Source: Frankiaceae bacterium
Lineage (GTDB): Bacteria > Actinomycetota > Actinomycetes > JADGOU01
Reading direction: 5' to 3'
NCBI GenBank assembly: GCA_017882835.1
Contig: JADGOU010000029.1
Span: forward strand, 1-16,186
DNA length: 16,186 bases
Positions 6,924-14,720 of the stretch are shown here, one piece after another. A model generated the notes under the pieces. That model searched no databases and was not told where the DNA came from. It saw only the letters and a list, made by a program, of their open reading frames with translations. Positions within the stretch are counted from its first letter, which is position 1. Each line of letters begins with the position of its first letter. The translations under genes and the position numbers were made by a program.

Positions 6924-9346
6924 TGCGCGGCGACAGGTCACTGCGCGCCACGTCGAGCCGGCCGACCCGACAGCGGCCGGCCGCACCGGTCACTCCGGTC
7001 ACCGGTGGCCTCGGCGAGAGCGCGCGACGCCCGGACGCCACCTTGAAGGTCAAGGGCGAGTTCGCCTACTCCTCCGACCTGTGGGCCGAAGGGATGCTGT
7101 GGGGGACCACGGTGCGCAGCCCGCATCCCCGGGCCAAGATCCGCTCGATCGACGTCAGCGAGGCGCTCATGGTGGCCGGGTTGGCCACGGTGCTCACCGC
7201 CGACGACGTACCCGGCCGCAAGACCTTCGGCATGGAGGTGCCCGACCAGCCGGTGCTCGCCTGGGGCGACATCCGCTACCAGGGTGAGGCGGTGGCCCTG
7301 GTGGCCGCCGACCATCCGGAGACCGCCCGCCGCGCCGCCGCGCTGGTGCGGGTGGACTACGAGGTGCTAGATCCGGTCGTCGACGCCGAGGCGGCGATGG
7401 CGCCCGACGCACCCGCGCTGCACCCCAGCGGCAACGTGCTGAAACACGTGAAGGTCCGCCACGGCGACCAGCAACCCACCGCGGACGTCGTCGTCACCGG
7501 CGAGTACGAGGTCGGCATGCAGGATCAGGCCCCGCTGGGACCGGAGTCCGGGCTGGCGATCCCGGACGGCGAGGGCGGGATCGACCTCTACGTCGCCACC
7601 CAGTGGCTGCACGTCGACCATGACCAGCTGGTGGCCAGCCTGGACCTGCGGCCGGCGCAGATCCGGATGACCATGGCCGGCATCGGCGGGGCCTTCGGGG
7701 CCCGCGAGGACATCTCCATCCAGATCCACGCCTGCCTGCTGGCGCTGCGCACCGGCCGGCCGGTGAAGATGTCCTACTCCCGGCAGGAGTCCTTCGTCGG
7801 GCACGTGCACCGGCATCCGGCCCGACTGCAGTACGAGCACGGCGCCACCCGGGACGGCCGACTGGTCTGCGTGAAGACGCGCATCGTCTTCGACGGCGGG
7901 GCCTACGCGTCCAGCTCGAACGCGGTCTGCCTGAACGCCGCGACCTTCGCCTGCGGACCCTACGAAGTGCCCAACGCGACCATCGACTGCTACGTCACCT
8001 ACACGAACAACCCGCCGTGTGGCGCCATGCGGGGCTTCGGCGCGGTGCAGGCCTGCTTCGGCTACGAGTCGCAGATGGACAAGCTGGCGGCGGCGCTAGG
8101 CATGGACCCGGTCGAGCTGCGGCTGGCGAATGCGATGCGCGAGGGTACGTCGCTGCCGACCGGTCAGCGGGTGGAAGGTCCCGCGCCGGTGGCCGAGATC
8201 CTGCGCAGCCTGCGGGCGATGCCGCTGCCGCCGAACGCGGACGGAGCCGGCGAAGCCGAGCGCGACCTGCGCGAGCTACCGGGCGGGGTGTCCAACACCA
8301 CCCACGGCGAAGGTGTCCGCCGCGGCGTCGGCTACGCCGTGGGCTACAAGAACATCGCGTTCTCCGCCGGCTTCGACGACTACGCCACTGCCCGGGTGCG
8401 GCTGTCCGTGGTCGCCGGCGAGCCGATCGCCGAGGTGCACAGCGCCGCTGCCGAGGTCGGCCAGGGCGTGGTCACGCTGCAACTGCAGATCGTCCGCACC
8501 GAGCTCGGCGTACAGCGGGCCGTGGTGCTGCCCGCCGACACCCAGGTCGGCTCGGCCGGCTCGTCGTCGGCCTCCCGACAGACCTGGATGACCGGCGGGG
8601 CCGTCAAGGCGGCGTGCGAGGCCGTCCGCGAGCGGGTGCTTGCGCTGGCGGCATCCAAGCTCGGCGCCACCGGCCGGCTGGTGCTGGCGGACGGTGCGGT
8701 GCTAGTCGCCGACGCGGGAGCGGCGCCGACGCGGGTGTCCACCCTGGCGGACCTGCTGGGGGCCGAGGTGGTCGAGGAGACCGTCGAGTACCGGCACGCC
8801 CCGACCGAGGACCTGGACCCGGAGACCGGCCAGGGCAACGCGCACGTCGGCTTCGCCTTTGCCGGCCACCGGGCGGTGGTGGACGTGGACACCGAGCTGG
8901 GCCTGGTCAAGGTGGTCGAGATGGCCACCGCTCAGGACGTCGGGCGGGCGCTCAACCCCCAGGCGGTGGAGGGTCAGCTCCAAGGTGGGACCGCCCAAGG
9001 CCTCGGCCTGGCGCTGATGGAGGAGATCCAAATCTCCGGTGGCAAGGTGCGCAACCCGTCGTTCACCGACTACCTGATCCCGACCATCCTGGACATGCCG
9101 CCAGTCCGGATGGACATCCTCGAGCTGGGTAACCCGGTCTCGCCGTACGGCGTGAAAGGCGTCGGGGAGCCACCGACGATCTCCTCTCCGGCAGCGGTCG
9201 CCGCGGCGCTGCGGGCGGCCACCGGCCGGGCGCTGAGGAGGATCCCGGTGCGCCCGGAGCACATCACCGGCCTGCTGGAAACCCGCACCGACGCGGTGCC
9301 CGACGACCCGACCAAGCCTGCCCGGATCAGCGCGGAGACGCAGTGA
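6923..9346 (+). CDS. xdhA: xanthine dehydrogenase family, molybdopterin-binding subunit
   Basis: The 807-residue large subunit of a molybdenum hydroxylase. The GGAFGARED segment carries E262, AMRGFGAVQ carries R370, and GVKGVGEPP carries the catalytic-type E749. These correspond by motif to the Glu, Arg and catalytic Glu that bind purine in xanthine oxidoreductase. The AYRCSFR cysteine loop of carbon monoxide dehydrogenase is absent. GSAGSSSASRQTW fits a cofactor-binding loop. I chose ATG 6923 because it overlaps the previous stop; the frame is open to 6848 and a GTG lies at 6920. The first 25 or so residues are basic and not typical of the domain. The reaction could be xanthine to urate or hydroxylation or reduction of another purine. 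Neighbours favour purine catabolism. Confidence 0.92.
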   Translation: MRGDRSLRATSSRPTRQRPAAPVTPVTGGLGESARRPDATLKVKGEFAYSSDLWAEGMLWGTTVRSPHPRAKIRSIDVSEALMVAGLATVLTADDVPGRKTFGMEVPDQPVLAWGDIRYQGEAVALVAADHPETARRAAALVRVDYEVLDPVVDAEAAMAPDAPALHPSGNVLKHVKVRHGDQQPTADVVVTGEYEVGMQDQAPLGPESGLAIPDGEGGIDLYVATQWLHVDHDQLVASLDLRPAQIRMTMAGIGGAFGAREDISIQIHACLLALRTGRPVKMSYSRQESFVGHVHRHPARLQYEHGATRDGRLVCVKTRIVFDGGAYASSSNAVCLNAATFACGPYEVPNATIDCYVTYTNNPPCGAMRGFGAVQACFGYESQMDKLAAALGMDPVELRLANAMREGTSLPTGQRVEGPAPVAEILRSLRAMPLPPNADGAGEAERDLRELPGGVSNTTHGEGVRRGVGYAVGYKNIAFSAGFDDYATARVRLSVVAGEPIAEVHSAAAEVGQGVVTLQLQIVRTELGVQRAVVLPADTQVGSAGSSSASRQTWMTGGAVKAACEAVRERVLALAASKLGATGRLVLADGAVLVADAGAAPTRVSTLADLLGAEVVEETVEYRHAPTEDLDPETGQGNAHVGFAFAGHRAVVDVDTELGLVKVVEMATAQDVGRALNPQAVEGQLQGGTAQGLGLALMEEIQISGGKVRNPSFTDYLIPTILDMPPVRMDILELGNPVSPYGVKGVGEPPTISSPAAVAAALRAATGRALRRIPVRPEHITGLLETRTDAVPDDPTKPARISAETQ

Positions 9347-9496
9347 CGTGCCCATCTTCCGGCCGAGGTGGCGGCGGAGTTCACCGTCCGGGCCGCCGAC
9401 TCCGCCGACCTGGCCGCCGGCGAGCCGACCGTGGATGTGACCATCCGGGTACGGCCGACGCAGCGCTCCACGACAGATTGTGTCTGGGATTGGTAG
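9347..9496 (+). other. Coding-like remnant in frame with the molybdopterin subunit
   Basis: After the TGA of the molybdopterin subunit, the same frame stays open for 49 codons to a TAG at 9494. Codons up to about 9472 have the strong G/C third-position bias of real genes here (for example AEVAAEFTVRAADSADLAAG), then the composition shifts abruptly. It could be a relic of a gene cut by an insertion, a small gene starting at GTG 9368, or a read-through extension. No ribosome site precedes GTG 9368 and I do not recognise the protein. Confidence 0.35.
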
Positions 9497-9554
9497 TGTC
9501 TAGCGCAGGGACTTGGTACTGTCTCCTGCATGAGATTGGTATTGGCAAACTTAG
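9486..9554 (+). repeat. Three 23-bp-spaced direct repeats (TTGGTA) before the DUF4143 ATPase
   Basis: TTGGTA occurs at 9490-9495, 9513-9518 and 9536-9541, each exactly 23 bases from the last. The flanks are also similar: GGGATTGGTAGTGTCT, GGACTTGGTACTGTCT and GAGATTGGTATTGGC. The region is clearly AT-richer than the genes around it. It may be an operator array or contain promoter elements: TAGTGT (9494) and TACTGT (9517) fit the actinobacterial -10 pattern TANNNT. Confidence 0.7.
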
Positions 9555-9569
9555 ACGAAGCGGGTCGGC

Positions 9570-10823
9570 ATGGCTGACCGCGAGTACCGGCCTCGGCTGG
9601 TGGACCGCTACCTGAGCGAGGTGCTGAGCGACTTCGCCGCCGTGATGGTGACCGGGGCGCGAGCCGTCGGCAAGACGACGACGGCCAGTCAGCTCGCCGT
9701 CAACACGGTTCGGCTGGACCGGCCAGGTGTTGCCGCGGCCTACCGCGCCGACCCGGACGCTGCGCTGCGGCGCGCCGCCAGACCCGTGCTTATCGACGAG
9801 TGGCAGGAGGTTCCGGCGGTCCTGGGCGCGGTAAAGCGCGCCGTCGATCGCGATCCGAGACCGGGTCAGTACTTGTTGACCGGGAGCGTGCGGGCTCAGC
9901 TGCAGAACGAGACGTGGGCCGGTACCGGTCGGGTCGTCCGCATGAACATGTACGGACTCACCGAGCGGGAAGTGACCGGGAGGTTGGCCGCGGAGCCGTC
10001 GTTGTTCCTGACCCGACTCGCGCGCTCGGGGATTGACGGCCTCGTGCTCCCGCCGCAGCTACCCGACATCGACGACTACGTGCAGTTGGCACTCCGCGGC
10101 GGCTTCCCGGAGGTCGCCTACCGCGACCGGTCCGAGCGCTCCCGCGGCATCTGGATGGCCAGCTACCTCGATGATCTCGTCACTCGGGATGCTGCGCTGG
10201 CAGGGCAGGCCAAAGACCCCGCAAAGCTGCGGCGGTACCTCAATGTTCTGGCGCTGCACAACGCCGGAATACCTGCTGACAACACGCTGTATGCGGCCGC
10301 GGCGATCAATGCGAAGACCGCCGCGGGGTACGACCAGCTGCTGACTAACCTGTTCATGCTCGACGCCGTACCGGCCTGGGGCACCAACCGGCTAAAGCGG
10401 CTCGTCAAGGCACCCAAGCGCTATCTCGTCGACACCGGCCTGGCGGCAGCGGCAGCGGCGCTGACGGCGGCGGACGTCCTGACCGACCCGGACCTGCTGG
10501 GGCGTCTCTTCGACGCCTTCGCCACCGCTCAGCTCCGACCAGAGATCGCCCTCATGCACCCGCGACCGGCGGTGCACCACCTCCGGCTCGAGGGCGGCCG
10601 CCGGGAAGTAGACCTAGTCGTGGATCTGGGGGCCACCCAGGTCATCGGACTGGAGTTCAAGGCAGCGGCCACCGTGGACACCCACGATGCCAGGCACTTG
10701 TTCTGGCTGCGCGACGAGCTGCGTGCGGACTTCGCGGCCGGTGCCGTCCTGCACGCCGGACCGGCGATGTATCAGCTGGGGGACCGCGTCTGGGCGGTCC
10801 CGCTGGCTGTGCTCTGGGGCTGA
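9570..10823 (+). CDS. ATP-binding protein, AAA_14 plus DUF4143
   Basis: The 417-residue protein starts with an AAA+ domain: Walker A GARAVGKTT (residues 29-37), Walker B VLIDEWQE (73-80) and a sensor-like LLTGS (102-106). The C-terminal DUF4143 part contains EVDLVVD (346-352) and GLEFKAA (360-366), a D348...E362-X-K364 pattern like PD-(D/E)XK nuclease folds. Members of this family are widespread and often solitary, and their cellular role is poorly known; some are suspected mobile or defence-linked genes. Start ATG 9570 has only a weak GAAG site 9 bases upstream. It stands alone between the purine operon and the oppositely oriented ABC genes, behind an AT-rich repeat-bearing spacer, which suggests a separate insertion. 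Family assignment is firm; function is unknown. Confidence 0.88.
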   Translation: MADREYRPRLVDRYLSEVLSDFAAVMVTGARAVGKTTTASQLAVNTVRLDRPGVAAAYRADPDAALRRAARPVLIDEWQEVPAVLGAVKRAVDRDPRPGQYLLTGSVRAQLQNETWAGTGRVVRMNMYGLTEREVTGRLAAEPSLFLTRLARSGIDGLVLPPQLPDIDDYVQLALRGGFPEVAYRDRSERSRGIWMASYLDDLVTRDAALAGQAKDPAKLRRYLNVLALHNAGIPADNTLYAAAAINAKTAAGYDQLLTNLFMLDAVPAWGTNRLKRLVKAPKRYLVDTGLAAAAAALTAADVLTDPDLLGRLFDAFATAQLRPEIALMHPRPAVHHLRLEGGRREVDLVVDLGATQVIGLEFKAAATVDTHDARHLFWLRDELRADFAAGAVLHAGPAMYQLGDRVWAVPLAVLWG

Positions 10824-10862
10824 TGTCCGCGCACCACTTCCAAAGTCACCGTCGACGGCCGT

Positions 10863-10884
10863 CTGCCCGGCGAGCGTCGGGCGG
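10863..10884. terminator. Weak hairpin between convergent genes
   Basis: CTGCCCG (10863-10869) can pair with CGGGCGG (10878-10884), including one G-T pair, around an 8-base loop. It lies in the 63-base gap between the convergent DUF4143 ATPase and ABC genes. No T-run follows on either strand, so it is only a candidate two-way terminator. Confidence 0.3.
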
Positions 10885-10886
10885 CC

Positions 10887-12929
10887 TCACGGGACCTCGG
10901 TGAGCGCCTGGGCGAACTGGGCCGCGTACAGCCGGGCGTAGGCGCCAGCGGCGGCCAGCAGCTCGGCATGCGTACCCTGCTCGACGATCCGGCCGGACTC
11001 CATCACCAGGATCAGGTCGGCGTCCCGGATCGTGGACAGCCGGTGAGCGATCACGAAGCTGGTCCGACCTTGGCGTAGCCGGCTCATGGCCCGCTGGATG
11101 AGGACTTCGGTGCGGGTGTCCACCGAGCTGGTTGCCTCGTCCAGGATGAGGATGGCGGGCTCGGCCAGGAAGGCTCGGGCGATCGTGATCAACTGCTTCT
11201 CGCCGGCGCTGACCGTCGCCCCCTCCTCGTCCAGGATGGTGTCGTAGCCATCCGGCAGGGTGCGGACGAACCGGTCCACGTGCGTGGCCCGCGCCGCGGC
11301 GACAATCCGCTCGAAGGACGCGTCCGGCGCGCCGTACGAGATGTTCTCGGCGATCGTGCCGCCGAACAGCCACGCGTCCTGAAGCACCATGCCGGTCCGG
11401 CGGCGTAGGTTCTCGCGGGTCATCGCGGCGATGTCGATCCCGTCCACGGTGATCTGCCCGGCGGACACTTCATAGAACCGCATCAGCAGGTTGACCAGGG
11501 TGGTCTTGCCGGCGCCCGTCGGGCCGACGATGGCCACGGTCTGGCCCGGTTGCACGTGCAGCGACAGGTCCTCGATCAGCGGCGTGTCGGGGGAGTAGCG
11601 GAACGACACGTGATCGAACTCCACCCGACCGCGCACCGAGCTCGGGGAGACTGCAGCCACCGGATCGGGGTCCTGCTCGGTAGCGTCGAGCAGGGCGAAG
11701 ACCCGCTCAGCCGAGGCCACTCCCGACTGCAGCAGGTTGGCCATGCTCGCCACCTGCGTGAGCGGCTGGCTGAACTGCCGGGAGTACTGGATAAACGCCT
11801 GGACCTCGCCGAGGGAGAGAGCTCCGGATGCGACCCGCAGTCCACCGACCACCGCGACCAACACGTAATTGATGTTTCCGATGAACATCATCGCCGGCTG
11901 GATCAGGCCGGAGAGAAACTGGGCCCGAAAGCCGGCCGCGTACAGGGCATCGTTGTGTTCGGCGAAGGTGCTGGTTGCCTCCTCCTGCCGGCCGAAGACC
12001 TTGACTAGGGAGTGGCCGGTGTACATCTCCTCGATGTGGCCGTTGAGCCGACCCGTGGTGGCCCACTGCTTGACGAACTGCGGTTGAGCGAGGCGACCGA
12101 TCCGCCCCGCCACGGCGACCGAGACCGGGACCGTCACCACCGCGATCAACGCCAGTAGCGGTGAGATCACGACCATCATGGTCAGTACGCCGACGATGGT
12201 CAGCAGCGAGGTCACCATCTGGCTGAGGGTCTGCTGCAGCGTCTGGGCCACGTTGTCCATGTCGTTGGTGACCCGGCTGAGCACCTCGCCGCGCGGCTGG
12301 CGGTCGAAGTAGCTCAGCGGCAATCGGGCGAGCTTGGCCTGGGCCTGCTGGCGCAACCGGTAGACCGAGCGCTGGACGATGGTCGCGGTCAGTCGCCCCT
12401 GCAGCAGACTGGCGAGCGACGCCCCGACGTACACCCCCGCGACGATCAGCAGAACGCGCTGAACCTGGCCGAAGTCGATCCCGCGGCCGGGCACCAGGTG
12501 CATCGACGCCAGCATGTCGGCGAGTCGGCCCTGCCCGCTGGCCCGCAGGTTGCGCACCGTCTCCGCCTGCGTCGTGCCGGGCGGGATCCGCCGGCTCACC
12601 ACGCCGGAGAAGATTAGGTCGGTCGCCTGGCCGAGGATCCTCGGGCCAAGCACGGACAGGGCGACGCTCGCGGCTCCGAGCGCCAGCGTGAGCGCGATCA
12701 GCAGGCGCTCGGGGCGCATGTTGGCCAGCAGCCGACGGCTCGAGCCGCGAAAGTCCAGCGACTTCTCCGTCGGCATTCCACCCATGAAGGCGCCGGGCCC
12801 GTGCCGGGCTCCCTGGCCCCCGGCCGGTCCTGGACCGCGGCGCGGGGTCGGCGGCTCCAGGACCGGGGAGGTCGGGGAGCCGGCTGCGGGGGCGGATGCC
12901 GCGGCCGGCGGAGACGTCGGTGCGGTCAC
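10887..12929 (-). CDS. ABC exporter half-transporter with N-terminal extension (catalytic-site subunit)
   Basis: The 680-residue product has a Pro/Ala/Gly-rich N-terminal extension of about 65 residues, a six-helix membrane domain (about 75-390) and a C-terminal nucleotide-binding domain. The latter has Walker A GPTGAGKTT (469-477), Q-loop Q517, Walker B LILDEAT (594-600) with catalytic E598, and switch H629 in IAHR. The signature motif is degenerate, SAGEK (574-578) in place of SGGQ. The frame is open to 13340, but GTG 12929 overlaps the stop of the upstream ABC gene (GTGA) and gives a sensible start. With its partner it should form a heterodimeric exporter in the cytoplasmic membrane. Its substrate cannot be predicted. 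Confidence 0.93.
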   Translation of the reverse strand: MTAPTSPPAAASAPAAGSPTSPVLEPPTPRRGPGPAGGQGARHGPGAFMGGMPTEKSLDFRGSSRRLLANMRPERLLIALTLALGAASVALSVLGPRILGQATDLIFSGVVSRRIPPGTTQAETVRNLRASGQGRLADMLASMHLVPGRGIDFGQVQRVLLIVAGVYVGASLASLLQGRLTATIVQRSVYRLRQQAQAKLARLPLSYFDRQPRGEVLSRVTNDMDNVAQTLQQTLSQMVTSLLTIVGVLTMMVVISPLLALIAVVTVPVSVAVAGRIGRLAQPQFVKQWATTGRLNGHIEEMYTGHSLVKVFGRQEEATSTFAEHNDALYAAGFRAQFLSGLIQPAMMFIGNINYVLVAVVGGLRVASGALSLGEVQAFIQYSRQFSQPLTQVASMANLLQSGVASAERVFALLDATEQDPDPVAAVSPSSVRGRVEFDHVSFRYSPDTPLIEDLSLHVQPGQTVAIVGPTGAGKTTLVNLLMRFYEVSAGQITVDGIDIAAMTRENLRRRTGMVLQDAWLFGGTIAENISYGAPDASFERIVAAARATHVDRFVRTLPDGYDTILDEEGATVSAGEKQLITIARAFLAEPAILILDEATSSVDTRTEVLIQRAMSRLRQGRTSFVIAHRLSTIRDADLILVMESGRIVEQGTHAELLAAAGAYARLYAAQFAQALTEVP

Positions 12930-14662
12930 GCCGCCGCCTCCTGCTCGGTCAGCTGGGACAGCACAATCTCCCGGTAGGTCTCGTCCGTGGCCATCAGCTC
13001 GTCGTGGGTGCCGACGGCGACGACGCGCCCCTCCTCCAGGACAACGATCCGGTCGGCGTGCCGGATGGTGCTCACCCGCTGCGCGACGATGACCACCGTC
13101 GCGTCGGCGGTGTCGCGGGCCAGGGCGGCCCGCAGCGCGGCGTCGGTGGCGTAGTCCAGCGCGGAGAAGGAGTCGTCGAACAAGTAGATCTCCGGTCGGC
13201 GTACCAGCGCCCGGGCGATGGCGAGGCGCTGCCGCTGGCCGCCGGAGACGTTGGTGCCGCCCTGCGCGATCGGCGCGTCCAGGCTGTCGGGCATGGCCGC
13301 CACAAAGTCCCGAGCCTGCGCGGTTTCCAGCGCCTGCCACAGTTCGGCGTCGGTGGCGTCGGACCTGCCGTAGCGCAGGTTGGAGGCGACCGTGCCGGAG
13401 AACAGGTACGGGATCTGCGGCACCAGCCCGACCGCTACCGAGAGCGCCGCCGGGTCCAGATCCCGGACGTCGACGCCGTCGACGAGCACGCTGCCGCCGG
13501 TGGCGTCGAACAGCCGGGGGACAAGATTCAGCAAGGTGGTCTTGCCGCTTCCGGTGCTGCCGATTACTGCGATGGTCTCGCCGGGCCGGGCGACGAGGTC
13601 AATGCCCCGCAGCACGGGCTCCTCGGCGCCGGGGTAGCGGAACTCGACGTTGCGCAGTTCAACGTGACCGCGGCCGGTGCGCCGGCGCACCGGGCCCGCC
13701 GCCGGCACCACGCTGGGGCTGGTGTCGAGCACCTCCTCGATCCGCTCGGCGGAGACCTCGGCGCGCGGCACCAGCATGAACATGAAGGTGGCCATCAGCA
13801 CCGACATCAGGATCTGCATCAGGTAGCTCAGGAAGGCCGTCAGGGCGCCGACCTGCATGCCGCCGCTGTCGATCCGGTGCCCGCCGAACCACAACACCGC
13901 GACGCTGGAGACGTTCATCACCAGCATTACCGCTGGGAACATCAGCGCCATCAGCCGGCCGATGCCCAGCGAGACGTCCAGCAGCTCGGTGTTGGCCGCG
14001 GCGAACCGGTCCTGCTCGCGGCCGTCCCGCACGAAGGCCCGGATGACGCGGACGCCGGTGATCTGCTCGCGCAGCACGCTGTTGATCCGGTCGATCCGGG
14101 TCTGCATCAGGCGGAACAGTGGCCGCATCCGGGAGATGATCGCGGCCACGATGACGGCCAGCACCGGGACGATGATGAGCAGGAGGGCCGACAGCGGCAC
14201 GTCTTGGTTGAGCGCCATCAGGATACCGCCGACGGCCATGATGGGCGCAGACACGATCATGGTGAACGTCATCAGGACCAGCATCTGGACCTGCTGGACG
14301 TCGTTGGTGGTGCGCGTGATCAGCGACGGCGTGCCGAAGTGGCCGACCTCCCGGGCGGAGAATCCCAGCACCTGGTGGAAGATCGCTGACCGGACGTCGC
14401 GGCCCACGGCCATGGCGGTCCGGGCGCCGAAGTAGACGGCAACGACGGAGCAGACGATCTGCACCATCGTCACGCCGATCATGATGGCGCCGACATGCAG
14501 GATGTAGCCGGCGTCGCCCTTGATCACCCCATTGTCGATGATGTCGGCGTTCAGCGTGGGCAGGTACAGCGTGGCCAGCGTCTGCACCAACTGCAGCGCG
14601 ACCACCACCGCGATGGCCGTGCGGTACGGCGGCAGGTAGGTGCGCAGGAGCCGGATCAGCAA
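12926..14662 (-). CDS. ABC exporter half-transporter (degenerate-site subunit)
   Basis: This 578-residue half-transporter has a six-helix membrane domain (about 15-300) and a nucleotide-binding domain with Walker A GSTGSGKTT (368-376), Q-loop Q416 and a canonical signature VSGGQRQRL (472-480). Walker B reads YLFDDS, so D497 replaces the catalytic glutamate, and the switch histidine is replaced by Q528 in VAQR. These are the changes expected in the degenerate half of a heterodimeric exporter. The partner gene starts within its last codons (4-base overlap). The start is TTG 14662, supported by AGAGG 7 bases upstream. Substrate is unknown. Confidence 0.93.
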   Translation of the reverse strand: MLIRLLRTYLPPYRTAIAVVVALQLVQTLATLYLPTLNADIIDNGVIKGDAGYILHVGAIMIGVTMVQIVCSVVAVYFGARTAMAVGRDVRSAIFHQVLGFSAREVGHFGTPSLITRTTNDVQQVQMLVLMTFTMIVSAPIMAVGGILMALNQDVPLSALLLIIVPVLAVIVAAIISRMRPLFRLMQTRIDRINSVLREQITGVRVIRAFVRDGREQDRFAAANTELLDVSLGIGRLMALMFPAVMLVMNVSSVAVLWFGGHRIDSGGMQVGALTAFLSYLMQILMSVLMATFMFMLVPRAEVSAERIEEVLDTSPSVVPAAGPVRRRTGRGHVELRNVEFRYPGAEEPVLRGIDLVARPGETIAVIGSTGSGKTTLLNLVPRLFDATGGSVLVDGVDVRDLDPAALSVAVGLVPQIPYLFSGTVASNLRYGRSDATDAELWQALETAQARDFVAAMPDSLDAPIAQGGTNVSGGQRQRLAIARALVRRPEIYLFDDSFSALDYATDAALRAALARDTADATVVIVAQRVSTIRHADRIVVLEEGRVVAVGTHDELMATDETYREIVLSQLTEQEAAA

Positions 14663-14669
14663 TTGGTCG

Positions 14670-14674
14670 CCTCT
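14670..14674 (-). promoter_or_regulatory. Ribosome binding site supporting a TTG start
   Basis: On the minus strand AGAGG lies 7 bases before the TTG at 14662. This supports an unusual TTG initiation codon for the first ABC subunit. Confidence 0.6.
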
Positions 14675-14720
14675 GGGCCGGACGACACCGGGATGCCTGT
14701 GGTCACGACCCGCAACCTAC

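Noticed and set aside
5582..9346. Aerobic carbon monoxide dehydrogenase (coxMSL)
   Set aside because: The subunit order matches, but the large subunit lacks the AYRCSFR cysteine loop and keeps purine-type Glu/Arg residues.
10887..13340. Longer 817-residue version of the second ABC subunit
   Set aside because: The extra N-terminus is the out-of-frame reading of the upstream ABC gene. GTG 12929 overlapping that gene's stop is the sensible start.
12896..14389. 497-codon open frame on the plus strand
   Set aside because: It is antisense to the ABC subunit with intact Walker and signature motifs. Its His/Gln/Asp-rich translation is a codon-bias shadow.
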